This document shows, one piece after another, positions 36,825 through 45,431 of a DNA stretch of 64,000 nt (positions within the stretch are counted from its first letter, which is position 1; the number at the start of each line of letters is the position of its first letter). The stretch comes from a virus. The stretch lies in IMG/VR virus record IMGVR_UViG_3300024507_000442, positions 42,788 through 106,787 of that record, one strand, 5' to 3'. Below the pieces are notes generated by a model. That model was given only the letters and a program-made list of their open reading frames with translations. It was not told where the DNA came from and ran no database searches. The position numbers and the translations under genes are program-made.

Positions 36825-37592
36825 ATGTCAATATCAAAAATTCTTGTAGTCAGTAATCATTCTAATCATGACTTAGAGTGGCTAAAAATGACTTATGACT
36901 ATGGATTTTCTCCAGAAAATACTCTTATTTACGATCGAACGCCTAACGATTTTCCGAATAAATCGAAGATATGTCACTTAGGAAAAGTTATACCTTCACC
37001 TAATGTTGGTTCAAATCCTTATGATATCGGTAGATTTATTGTAGACCACTATGACAATCTTCCGGACATGATGATTCACATCAAAGGAAATCTATTAAAA
37101 AAAGAACCCCCAAATGGAAAAACTTCATATACAACAGAGAAGAGATTTATATATGCTCTAAAAGCGAATTGGTTTGTTCCTATTGATGGTGGAAATCATA
37201 TTCAAAATAATTTTCCTTATATTTTAAATAACAATTTGTTTTCTCTACCCATAGAGTGGGAATTAAAAAACTACACAATGGGGTGTGTTTTTTCGGAAGA
37301 AGATTTTAGAAAAGCAAAAACTTATCCTAGAATCTCTAATTTTCTGGAATTCATGAAAGACTTGTTTATTATAGAAGATTACCAAATTCCCAAATTTATA
37401 AGTTTTGCTCCCGCAGCAAATTATGCCGTACCAAAAAATTGCATCCTAAAGTACAGCAAAAACTTTTATAAAAAAATGATGTATTATACTGATTATAATG
37501 ACAATCCCGTAGAAGCACATTGGTTTGAAAGAATTTTACAATTAGCTTGGCAAGGTTGTCTTGAAGAAAATTTCTCCTATATTGTGAATTAA
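36825..37592 (+). CDS. DUF3431-like protein, possible glycosyltransferase, 255 aa
   Basis: The order of motifs recalls DUF3431: an N-terminal KILVVSNHSNHDLEWL, a tyrosine/aspartate-containing TLIYDRTPND, NVGSNPYDIGRFIVDHYDNL around residue 67, LPDMMIHIKGN, then APAANYAVPKNCILKYSKNF and the closing AHWFERILQLAW. Proteins of this type are GT-like and of unknown activity. It lies directly behind a promoter-like sequence, 21 bases after the epimerase. Two bases separate it from the aminotransferase-fold gene. Confidence 0.5.
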   Translation: MSISKILVVSNHSNHDLEWLKMTYDYGFSPENTLIYDRTPNDFPNKSKICHLGKVIPSPNVGSNPYDIGRFIVDHYDNLPDMMIHIKGNLLKKEPPNGKTSYTTEKRFIYALKANWFVPIDGGNHIQNNFPYILNNNLFSLPIEWELKNYTMGCVFSEEDFRKAKTYPRISNFLEFMKDLFIIEDYQIPKFISFAPAANYAVPKNCILKYSKNFYKKMMYYTDYNDNPVEAHWFERILQLAWQGCLEENFSYIVN

Positions 37593-37594
37593 AA

Positions 37595-38890
37595 ATGAAA
37601 GAACAAGTAAAGCAATTTATTGATGACCTTTTTGAAAGTGATGAATCTTTCTTTAAGTATCTCTATAATAATGATTATGTGAAGGGAGAATCAAATATTT
37701 TTTACTCTGGTCCCTACTGGAATCACGAAGAAATTCAAGTTGCAATGAAAACCTTCCTGACTGGAAAGTGGTTATCTTCCGGTGAGGCAGTGAATAAGTT
37801 TGAGAAAGAATTCTCACAGAAGTTTAACTTTCAACATTCAGTAATGGTAAATTCTGGGAGCTCAGCAAATCTTGTAATGATTGCTGCTCTCAAGAAATAT
37901 TTTGATTGGCAAGATGGTGATGAAATTATTGTATCTGTTTGTGGATTTCCAACTACTCTTAATCCCATCCTTCAAAACAATCTAAAACCAGTCTTTGTTG
38001 ATATTGATTATACTGATTTGAATTGGAATTTGGATGAACTTAAATCCAAAATAACCCCAAGAACAAGAGCAGTATTTTCTTCACCTGTTCTCGGAAATGC
38101 ATATAACTTTGATTATCTACTTGAGATTTGTGATCGTTATAAACTTGAGTTAATTTCTGATAACTGCGATAGCCTTGGAAGTAAATGGAAAGGTAAGTAT
38201 CTTACAGACTACTCTGTTGCATCTTCTTGTTCTTTCTATCCAGCACATCATATTACAACGATTGAAGGTGGTATGGTGTCTTCTAATATTAAAGAAGTGA
38301 TTGATATTGCTCGTAGTTTTGCTTGGTGGGGAAGAGATTGCTATTGCGTTGGTTCACAAAATCTTCTTTCTTGTGGAACTTGTGGTAAGAGATTTGATAA
38401 ATGGTTAGTTGGATATGATAAGGTTGTAGACCATAAGTACATCTTCGGACAAATTGGTTATAATCTCAAACCAATTGATATGCTTGGTTCAATCGGTTCA
38501 GTGCAACTTAAAAAGTTTGATGAAATTCATTATCTTCGCAGATATAATAAGGCACGAATTCATCAAATCTTCGAATCTATTCCTGGAGTAAGAGTGATTG
38601 ATGAGTTACCGCAGTCTGAAACAAGTTGGTTTGGTGTTCCGATTGTATGCAATACTAACAAGGAGAAACTTGTTAAGCACTTGGAAGATAACAAGATACA
38701 AACAAGAAATTATTTTGCAGGCAATCTTTTGATTCATCCAGCTTACCGACATCTTGGTTCTGGATTTGATTATCCAAATGCAATGAAAGTTCTTGAGAAT
38801 GTATTTTTTATTGGATGCTCCCCAACTATAAACGACCAGATGATTGAATTTATAGAAGAGACTGTTGATTCTTATAAGAAAATAGCATGA
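37595..38890 (+). CDS. rfbH: RfbH/E1-type CDP-4-keto-6-deoxyglucose 3-dehydrase, 431 aa
   Basis: This is a DegT/DnrJ/EryC1-fold protein with the two changes that define the E1 (RfbH) dehydrases. The Schiff-base lysine is replaced by His in SFYPAHHITTIEGG (His218 aligns with Lys). Cysteines occur as CX57CXC (Cys191, 249, 251) followed by Cys260 and Cys263, matching the [2Fe-2S] ligand pattern of E1 closely. E1 uses PMP and a reductase partner to remove the C3 hydroxyl, giving 3,6-dideoxysugars. No reductase gene is visible in the window, so the host would have to supply it. It is coupled by ATGA to DUF6165. Confidence 0.8.
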   Translation: MKEQVKQFIDDLFESDESFFKYLYNNDYVKGESNIFYSGPYWNHEEIQVAMKTFLTGKWLSSGEAVNKFEKEFSQKFNFQHSVMVNSGSSANLVMIAALKKYFDWQDGDEIIVSVCGFPTTLNPILQNNLKPVFVDIDYTDLNWNLDELKSKITPRTRAVFSSPVLGNAYNFDYLLEICDRYKLELISDNCDSLGSKWKGKYLTDYSVASSCSFYPAHHITTIEGGMVSSNIKEVIDIARSFAWWGRDCYCVGSQNLLSCGTCGKRFDKWLVGYDKVVDHKYIFGQIGYNLKPIDMLGSIGSVQLKKFDEIHYLRRYNKARIHQIFESIPGVRVIDELPQSETSWFGVPIVCNTNKEKLVKHLEDNKIQTRNYFAGNLLIHPAYRHLGSGFDYPNAMKVLENVFFIGCSPTINDQMIEFIEETVDSYKKIA

Positions 38891-39249
38891 AGATTACAAT
38901 TCCAGTATCAGTAGGTGAACTATTAGATAAAATTTCGATTCTTGAAATTAAGTCTATGTTTACTAACAATGAATATGTTCTCAAAGAACTTGAGGACTTA
39001 AATCAAATCAAAAATACTCTTATCCAATTCACTCTTGAGTACATGAATGAACTGAGGGAAGTTAATCAAAAACTTTGGAAGATTGAAGATGAATTGAGAG
39101 AGTTAGAAAAAAATAAAGACTTTGGGAAAAAGTTCATTGAACTTGCCCGAAGTGTCTATATTACTAATGATAAAAGAGCAGACATAAAGAAAAGAATTGA
39201 TGAGGAATTCAATTCCGAATATAGGGAGGTAAAAATGTACAATAAATAG
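38887..39249 (+). CDS. DUF6165 family protein, 120 aa
   Basis: The family pattern is clear: ITIPVSVGELLDKISILEIK at the N-terminus, a long amphipathic coiled coil (LNQIKNTLIQFTLEYMNELR ... KLWKIEDELRELEKNK) and the conserved ending ARSVYITNDKRADIKKRID. The function of the family is not known to me; members often lie next to TPR and glycosyltransferase genes. It overlaps the dehydrase gene by four bases and probably works in the same pathway. Confidence 0.7.
   Translation: MKITIPVSVGELLDKISILEIKSMFTNNEYVLKELEDLNQIKNTLIQFTLEYMNELREVNQKLWKIEDELRELEKNKDFGKKFIELARSVYITNDKRADIKKRIDEEFNSEYREVKMYNK
39241..39248 (+). promoter_or_regulatory. Late promoter-type core AATAAATA
   Basis: Lies at the end of the DUF6165 gene, 40 bases before the ATG at 39288. 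That is the spacing seen at the other late-type sites here. Confidence 0.45.
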
Positions 39250-39287
39250 AACAGTTTTAAAATCTCAATTGATTTTCTGGTGATCTT

Positions 39288-40265
39288 ATGTCTGTAGGCT
39301 TTGTGAAGCAGGTTTTAGATAATGGTGGAAAAATAAAACCATTAATAATACCATCAAATGAAACAAATGGTACTGGGTTATGTAACCCATCCATACTTGT
39401 TAAAGACAATAAAATTTTAGCGAATGTGAGGCACATTCAATATACTCTATACCATTCGGAGTTAAAAAATTACGAACATCCGTATGGTCCTTTAGTGTAT
39501 CTAAATCCAGATAACGACAATACACTAACAACAACTAATTTTATCTGTGAACTTGATGATGATTTGAATATTTCATACTTTTCAAAAGTAGATACATCTG
39601 CTTTTGATAAACCACCGTTGTGGGAATTTGTTGGTCTCGAAGATGCAAGATTGATAGAATGGGACAGCAAATTATTTTTGTGTGGTGTTAGAAGAGATTT
39701 AGATACTATCGGAACCGGAAGAATGGAACTTTCGGAAATTGAAATTAATGAAAATTCTGTAAACGAGGTATCGAGATTTAGAATCCCAGGTCCTCCACCC
39801 GACAAAGAGTATTGTAATAAAAACTGGATGCCAATCTTAGACATGCCCTATCACTTTGTCAAGTGGACAAATGGTACAGAGATAGTCAAAGTTGATGTCC
39901 AGAATAACAGTACAGAAAGTGTAATCATTAAAAATTGGGTTCAACATAATAGAGATCTGAGAGGAGGTTCTCAAGTCCTGTCATATAATGGTGGATACTT
40001 AACCCTAAATCACGAAACCGATTTGTATAGAAGTGAAGCGGGAAGGAAAGATGCAACATACAGGCATCGTTTCACTTTTTGGGATAAGGACTGGAATATA
40101 CAAAAAATTTCGCAGCAGTTTTCTTTCCTTAATGCAAAAATTGAATTTGCTTGTGGTATGGCAAAGTATAAAGAAGATTACTTGATTACTTTTGGTTTTC
40201 AAGATAATGCCGCATATGTTTTAAGAGTACCTGGACAATTTCTGGAGGATTTTATTAATGGATGA
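39288..40265 (+). CDS. GH130-like five-bladed propeller protein, 325 aa
   Basis: The blade signatures NPSILVKDNKILANVRHIQY, FVGLEDARLIEWDSKLFLCG (around residues 113-132), NWMPILDMPYHFVKW and RGGSQVLSYNGGYLTLNHET resemble the GH130/GH43-type DUF377 propellers (phosphorylases on mannosides). No catalytic assignment is safe, although the Glu-Asp-Ala-Arg motif is well conserved in that group. Similar proteins occur in bacterial polysaccharide loci. It could cleave, transfer or bind a mannose-containing glycan. It overlaps the next gene by 8 bases. Confidence 0.55.
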   Translation: MSVGFVKQVLDNGGKIKPLIIPSNETNGTGLCNPSILVKDNKILANVRHIQYTLYHSELKNYEHPYGPLVYLNPDNDNTLTTTNFICELDDDLNISYFSKVDTSAFDKPPLWEFVGLEDARLIEWDSKLFLCGVRRDLDTIGTGRMELSEIEINENSVNEVSRFRIPGPPPDKEYCNKNWMPILDMPYHFVKWTNGTEIVKVDVQNNSTESVIIKNWVQHNRDLRGGSQVLSYNGGYLTLNHETDLYRSEAGRKDATYRHRFTFWDKDWNIQKISQQFSFLNAKIEFACGMAKYKEDYLITFGFQDNAAYVLRVPGQFLEDFING

Positions 40266-41607
40266 TACACTTTATAATTACATTCAAGATACAGAAAATG
40301 CTGAAAGCAATTTTAATCTTGCAGTACAATATGAAATATTGGGCCAAACTGCATCCGCAATTTCTTATTATTTGAGGGCAGCAGATAGAGCGGATGATTT
40401 GAATTTAGTTTATGAGTCTTTGATTAGAATGTCATATTGTTTTAACAAACAAGGAAACCGTTGGTATACTGTCAAAGGTCTCCTAAACCATGCAATTACT
40501 GTTTTACCAAGAAGACCAGAAGCATATTATATTCTTTCAAGATATGAAGAGTGGAATAAGAGTTATACTGAAGCATATACACTTTCAAATACAGCTTTAA
40601 CTTTTTGCGATTTTAATCAAGAACCACTAAGAACCGATGTTGAGTATCCCGGAAAATATGGGTTAATTTTTGAAAAAGCAGTTTGTTCATATTGGTGGGG
40701 AAAATCTGAAGAGTGTAGAAGATTGTTTAAAATATTGGTTGATGATTATTATGATCAAATGAATGATTCTCATAAAAAATCAGTTAAAAATAATTTTAAT
40801 GTTTTAGGTATGGATTTCCCATATCTTCTTGACGAAGATAAAACAAAATTAAAAGGATTTCCTTCGATATATTATTTGAGTTTAGAAGAATCCATTGATA
40901 GAAGAACTCATTTAGAAAATCAATTTAAAGAATATGATATTGAAAAAATTAACTCAGTAGTATCCAAAAGATTTATAGAGTGTAATGATATTCTTCATGG
41001 TCAATATGTTCACACTTTGACCAATGCAAGTAAAGGATGTTGCACTTCTCATATGAGATGTATTAAGAGGTGGTTAAATGAAACAGATGAACCTTATGGA
41101 TTTTTTTGTGAGGATGATCTTTCATTAGAAACTATTAAGAATTGGAACTTTACTTGGGGAGAGTTTGTTGATAATTTACCCTCAGATTGGGAATGCGTTC
41201 AACTTATGTGGGTCAGAGATCAAATGACCGATATTAAAGTTAGGGAAAGACAATTTGATGACTGGTCTGCGACTGCATATATCCTTAAAAGAGAGCGTGC
41301 TCAAAAAATAATTGATACTTATTACTATGATGACGAATTCCATTTTGATATTCCAGAATCTAATCTGCAACCAATTGTAGAAAATCTTGTTTTCTCATTG
41401 GGAAAAGTTTATACATTCCCACTATTTGTTGAAGAAATTAAAAAGTTTGATACTTGTATAATCAATAGTGAAGAATTTAATGGTTTAAAGGATGATTGGG
41501 TAATTGTAGATGGTCAAGGTCCAGCTCATATTAGGTCTTATCATCAAATTGCAGAATGGTGGAAGAAAACTGGATTTAAATTAAAAGCAGACCAAATTCC
41601 TAAATAA
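40258..41607 (+). CDS. TPR protein with family 25 glycosyltransferase domain, 449 aa
   Basis: Residues ~1-190 are TPR repeats (SNFNLAVQYEILGQTASAIS, AYYILSRYEEWNKSYTEAY). A GT25 domain follows from ~201: IYYLSLEESIDRRTHLENQF, SKGCCTSHMRCIKRWL, YGFFCEDDLSLE, with the ED-D motif at the metal site, and VQLMWVRDQ. GT25 enzymes act in LPS core synthesis and in collagen glycosylation. The domain order repeats that of the first island gene (TPR then transferase) with a different transferase fold. It is the last gene of the island. Confidence 0.75.
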   Translation: MDDTLYNYIQDTENAESNFNLAVQYEILGQTASAISYYLRAADRADDLNLVYESLIRMSYCFNKQGNRWYTVKGLLNHAITVLPRRPEAYYILSRYEEWNKSYTEAYTLSNTALTFCDFNQEPLRTDVEYPGKYGLIFEKAVCSYWWGKSEECRRLFKILVDDYYDQMNDSHKKSVKNNFNVLGMDFPYLLDEDKTKLKGFPSIYYLSLEESIDRRTHLENQFKEYDIEKINSVVSKRFIECNDILHGQYVHTLTNASKGCCTSHMRCIKRWLNETDEPYGFFCEDDLSLETIKNWNFTWGEFVDNLPSDWECVQLMWVRDQMTDIKVRERQFDDWSATAYILKRERAQKIIDTYYYDDEFHFDIPESNLQPIVENLVFSLGKVYTFPLFVEEIKKFDTCIINSEEFNGLKDDWVIVDGQGPAHIRSYHQIAEWWKKTGFKLKADQIPK

Positions 41608-41621
41608 AAATAAAACTTCTG

Positions 41622-41996
41622 ATGCCCAAGATTAAGTCACATAAAACAGTTGAGCAAATTGCAAAGAAACATCGTCTTAATGTTTCTTTCATACAAAAGC
41701 AACTTGACATGGGTGAACCAATTGAGCACGAGCATACTCAAGACCACGAATTGGCAAGAAATATTGCTCTTCAACATCTTGACGAAATTCCAGATTATTA
41801 TACTCGCCTTAAAAAGATGGAGGCAGATGCCAAGAAGCATCATAAAAAATTTAAAGATGTTTCTGAAGGCAATCTCCATAAGTGGTTTAAAAGTAAATCA
41901 AAAGACGGAAAACCTGGTTGGGTCAATGTTGTAACTGGTGGCACATGTGCAAGTGATGAACCAGGTGAAGGAGTACCTAAGTGCGTCTCTTCATAA
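41622..41996 (+). CDS. DUF5661-like protein, upstream half of an interrupted reading frame, 124 aa
   Basis: Residues ~1-70 give the DUF5661 pattern HTQDHELARNIALQHLDEIP then DYYTRLKKME. Residues ~75-124 are GNLHKWFKSKSKDGKPGWVN and VTGGTCASDEPGEGVPKCVS, a DUF5872-like Cys motif. The TAA at 41994-41996 is followed in the same frame by KRAS and then by the MTPAERHSAARRKKAADPG start of the next gene. I recall related proteins in which this junction is continuous, so one nonsense codon seems to have split a longer gene. Function unknown. Confidence 0.65.
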   Translation: MPKIKSHKTVEQIAKKHRLNVSFIQKQLDMGEPIEHEHTQDHELARNIALQHLDEIPDYYTRLKKMEADAKKHHKKFKDVSEGNLHKWFKSKSKDGKPGWVNVVTGGTCASDEPGEGVPKCVSS

Positions 41997-42008
41997 AAAA
42001 GAGCAAGT

Positions 42009-43493
42009 ATGACGCCAGCAGAAAGACATTCGGCAGCAAGAAGAAAGAAAGCAGCAGATCCTGGACAACAACAAAAAACTGGTGCGTCTAAACCAACATA
42101 TGTTTCTACAGATAAACCTAAAAAGTCTGTAGAAGAGGAGTGGTCAGATAAATATAAAAAGTCTATAGATTGTGACAACCCCAAAGGATTTTCTCAGAGA
42201 GCTCATTGCCAAGGAAGGAAGAAAAAAATGAATGAAGAATCTGATAAGAAAGGAAAAGGTAGTGGCAAAAAAGATGCTTGCTATAATAAAGTAAAATCGA
42301 GATATGATGTTTGGCCAAGTGCATATGCATCCGGAGCACTTGTCAAGTGTCGTAAAGTCGGTGCTGCAAACTGGGGTAATAAAACAGAGGAAACTCATAT
42401 GCACGAAGAAGAAAGATATTGTCCTCTATGCGATAAGAGAGAAACAAGATCAGAATGCTCCTACGGCGGAAAAGCGTGGGATAAAGTTTCTGTTAAGGAT
42501 GAAGAATATTCAATGGCTCGTGGAGAACTCCAAACAATTGCAAATGCAGTAAAAAGATTGCAAACTAAGTTCTCTAAAGGAGAAGGTGATTTGGAAGCAT
42601 GGGTCCAATCAAAAATTACAAAGGCAGCGGATTATATTGATACTGCAGCAGATTACCTTGATAGTGGGGAGCATGAGTTTGACGAAGCTTGTTGGTCTGG
42701 TTATAAACAAGTAGGAATGAAAAAGAAAGGAAAGAAGACTGTTCCAAATTGTGTGTCAGAAGAGAAAAAATTAGTTGATAAAATTTTAGAAGACTGTGGT
42801 TGCTCACATTCTCCAAAGAAAGTAAAGTCTAAAAAAATGGTAATGCCAGAGCAAACTATTGAAGATTTGGATGGAAATACATTTGCCGAAGTCATTGACA
42901 TTATCAAACCAGAACCAATTAAAGGAACTGCATCAAAGCCGATTCAAGAAGCAACAAGACTTCAAGCACAAACTGGAAATGTAATTGCTGTAACTCTTTC
43001 ATGGAGAGGAAAATATTATTCACTTAAGATGTTTTTCCCGCAAGTGAAGACACCATCAAGAAAAGAAATTAATGATGAGATTCAAAAAGTTTATCCAGGT
43101 TCAGTAGTTGTATATCATTCTATCTCAGAAATTCAACCAGGTCAACCACTAATTCAAATGGTTGGACCACAAGGAGGAAGTTCTGCAAAACCAGGACCAA
43201 ACAAAAATTATGTAAAACCAATGGGTGAAGGAGTTGAATTGGAAGAAGGTGAGGCATGGCAAAATAAGGAAGGTAAAAACTCTAAGGGTGGTCTCAACGA
43301 AAAGGGAAGAAGGTCTTATGAAAAGGCAAATCCAGGAAGCGACCTCAAGGCACCTTCAAAAGAGGTTGGAAATCCTCGCAGAGCGTCATTCTGTGCCCGG
43401 ATGTCCGGAATGAAAAAGAAACTAACATCAGCAAAAACAGCAAACGATCCTAATTCAAGAATTAACAAGTCTCTTAGAGCTTGGAACTGTTAA
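42009..43493 (+). CDS. Multidomain low-complexity cyanophage protein (DUF6321-like C-terminus), 494 aa
   Basis: The frame is the continuation of the gene at 41622 across a single TAA. Visible modules in order: basic AERHSAARRKKAADPGQQQK; KKDACYNKVKSRYDVWPSAY plus ASGALVKCRKVG; a CPLCDKRET zinc-like motif; ARGELQTIANAVKRLQTKFS with AADYIDTAADYLDSGE helices; CWSGYKQVGMKKKGKKTVPN; a domain with TLSWRGKYYSLKMFFPQ and VYPGSVVVYH shared with the gene at 50219; and a DUF6321-like end (GGLNEKGRRSYEKANPG, RASFCARMSGMKKK). It is a mosaic of small modules frequent in marine phages. I suspect an internal virion protein. Confidence 0.6.
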   Translation: MTPAERHSAARRKKAADPGQQQKTGASKPTYVSTDKPKKSVEEEWSDKYKKSIDCDNPKGFSQRAHCQGRKKKMNEESDKKGKGSGKKDACYNKVKSRYDVWPSAYASGALVKCRKVGAANWGNKTEETHMHEEERYCPLCDKRETRSECSYGGKAWDKVSVKDEEYSMARGELQTIANAVKRLQTKFSKGEGDLEAWVQSKITKAADYIDTAADYLDSGEHEFDEACWSGYKQVGMKKKGKKTVPNCVSEEKKLVDKILEDCGCSHSPKKVKSKKMVMPEQTIEDLDGNTFAEVIDIIKPEPIKGTASKPIQEATRLQAQTGNVIAVTLSWRGKYYSLKMFFPQVKTPSRKEINDEIQKVYPGSVVVYHSISEIQPGQPLIQMVGPQGGSSAKPGPNKNYVKPMGEGVELEEGEAWQNKEGKNSKGGLNEKGRRSYEKANPGSDLKAPSKEVGNPRRASFCARMSGMKKKLTSAKTANDPNSRINKSLRAWNC

Positions 43494-43510
43494 TTTGGAG
43501 TTGATTTATT

Positions 43511-45160
43511 ATGCCAAATGATGTTTATCTTGGTAATCCGCTTTTAAAAAAAGCAAATACCCCTATCGAATTTACTCAAGAACAGATTCTTGAATTTGTG
43601 AAGTGTAAAGATGACCCAGTTTACTTTGCAAACAATTATGTAAAAATTGTAACTCTGGATCATGGTCTTCAAACATTTAAACCATATCATTTTCAAGAGA
43701 AGTTAATTAATAACTTCCACAATCACAGATTTAATATCTGCAAGATGCCACGACAGACGGGAAAATCAACCACTGTAGTATCTTTTCTATTACATTATGC
43801 GGTATTTAATGATAATGTAAATATTGGCATTCTTGCAAACAAAGCAGCAACAGCAAGAGAACTTTTAGATAGGTTACAAACTGCTTATGAGAATCTTCCC
43901 AAGTGGATGCAGCAAGGTATTATATCCTGGAATAAAGGATCATTGGAGTTAGAAAATGGCAGTAAGATATTGGCAGCTTCTACATCTGCAAGTGCTGTCC
44001 GAGGCATGTCGTTCAATATCCTCTTTCTCGATGAATTCGCTTTCGTTCCAAACCATATCGCAGATTCCTTCTTTGCATCTGTTTATCCTACTATTACTTC
44101 TGGTAAACAAACCAAAGTTATAATTGTATCCACTCCACACGGTATGAATCACTTCTACCGAATGTGGCATGATGCCGAAAAAGGTAAGAATGAATATGTA
44201 TTTACAGATGTTCATTGGAGTGAAGTACCGGGAAGAGATGAGGAGTGGAAGAAGCAAACTATTGCAAACACTTCCGACCAACAATTCAAAGTTGAGTTTG
44301 AATGCGAATTCTTAGGTTCTGTCGATACTCTTATTGCACCATCCAAACTCAGAACGCTCGTCTACGATGCCCCCAAGACCCGTAGTGCGGGTTTGGATGT
44401 TTATGTGGACCCAGAGGAGAATCATGATTACCTCATCACTGTGGATGTTGCTAGAGGCGTAGGGAATGATTACTCTGCATTTACTGTTATTGATATAACA
44501 GAATTTCCCCATAAAGTTGTTGCCAAATATAGGAACAATGAAATCAAACCTATGCTTTTCCCCAGCATAATTCACGAGGCAGCAACAGCATATAATAATT
44601 CCTATATTTTATGTGAGGTTAATGATGTTGGAGACCAAGTAGCAAGTATCCTTCAATATGACTTGGAATATAATAATCTTCTCATGTGTTCTATGAGAGG
44701 TAGAGCAGGTCAAATTGTTGGGCAAGGATTTTCTGGAAAGAAAACTCAACTTGGCGTCAAGATGTCCAAAACTGTGAAAAAAGTTGGATGTCTAAACCTC
44801 AAGACAATGATTGAAGAAAGTAAACTCTTTCTCAATGACTACGAAATTATTTCAGAGCTTACCACATTTATTCAGAAACACAACTCTTTTGAAGCAGAAG
44901 AGGGGTGCAACGACGACCTTGCAATGTGTCTGGTAATATATGCTTGGTTGGTTGCTCAGGATTATTTTAAAGAATTGACCGATCAAGATGTAAGAAAAAG
45001 ATTATACGAAGAACAAAAAAATCAAATCGAACAGGACATGTCTCCTTTTGGATTTATATCCGATGGATTAGATAGCAATAGTTTTGTTGATAATGACGGT
45101 GATAGATGGTTTGTTGATGAGTATGGAGATCGTTCTTACATGTGGGATTATCTATCGTAA
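43511..45160 (+). CDS. gp17: Terminase large subunit gp17, 549 aa
   Basis: Packaging motor ATPase and nuclease. Walker A is MPRQTGKSTTVVS (around residues 78-90), Walker B is ILFLDEFAFV (~169-178), and the coupling motif region VSTPHGMNHFYRM follows. The C-terminal RNase H-like nuclease has VDVARGVGNDYSAF (~310) and the late acidic CNDDLAMCLVIYAWL. Length is close to T4 gp17 (610 aa), with the N-terminus slightly shorter. GGAG at 43497-43500 precedes the ATG. It docks on the portal encoded at 48341. Gene 16 (small subunit) is not in the window. Confidence 0.95.
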   Translation: MPNDVYLGNPLLKKANTPIEFTQEQILEFVKCKDDPVYFANNYVKIVTLDHGLQTFKPYHFQEKLINNFHNHRFNICKMPRQTGKSTTVVSFLLHYAVFNDNVNIGILANKAATARELLDRLQTAYENLPKWMQQGIISWNKGSLELENGSKILAASTSASAVRGMSFNILFLDEFAFVPNHIADSFFASVYPTITSGKQTKVIIVSTPHGMNHFYRMWHDAEKGKNEYVFTDVHWSEVPGRDEEWKKQTIANTSDQQFKVEFECEFLGSVDTLIAPSKLRTLVYDAPKTRSAGLDVYVDPEENHDYLITVDVARGVGNDYSAFTVIDITEFPHKVVAKYRNNEIKPMLFPSIIHEAATAYNNSYILCEVNDVGDQVASILQYDLEYNNLLMCSMRGRAGQIVGQGFSGKKTQLGVKMSKTVKKVGCLNLKTMIEESKLFLNDYEIISELTTFIQKHNSFEAEEGCNDDLAMCLVIYAWLVAQDYFKELTDQDVRKRLYEEQKNQIEQDMSPFGFISDGLDSNSFVDNDGDRWFVDEYGDRSYMWDYLS

Positions 45161-45390
45161 TGGACTTAGATAAACAATTAAACCTAGGACATTTACTTCT
45201 TTCGGATAGAAGATGTAGAACATGTGGTGAAATAAAAAATTTAGTAGATAGTTTTTATAGAACACGTAAAGATAGGGGACCAGTATCATCTTCATATTCG
45301 TATGAATGCAAAGAATGTACCGTAAAAAGGATAAAAAATAGAAGAAAAAAATTACCAAAACCACTTCCATGGGAATATCCTGACTGGTAA
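45160..45390 (+). CDS. Small Cys4 zinc-ribbon protein, 76 aa
   Basis: The ATG overlaps the stop of gene 17 (TAATG). RRCRTCGEIKNLVDSFYRTR and YECKECTVKRIKNRRKK give two CxxC pairs about 30 residues apart, a zinc ribbon with a basic C-terminal helix and a KPLPWEYPDW ending. The pattern resembles the N-terminal zinc module of endonuclease VII/HNH-type phage proteins, but no nuclease domain follows. Coupling to terminase suggests a packaging or DNA-binding accessory, which is inference. Confidence 0.6.
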   Translation: MDLDKQLNLGHLLLSDRRCRTCGEIKNLVDSFYRTRKDRGPVSSSYSYECKECTVKRIKNRRKKLPKPLPWEYPDW

Positions 45391-45431
45391 GTGTGTTCAC
45401 TTCCAGTTTCCCCTATGTAAAGTATATTTTT

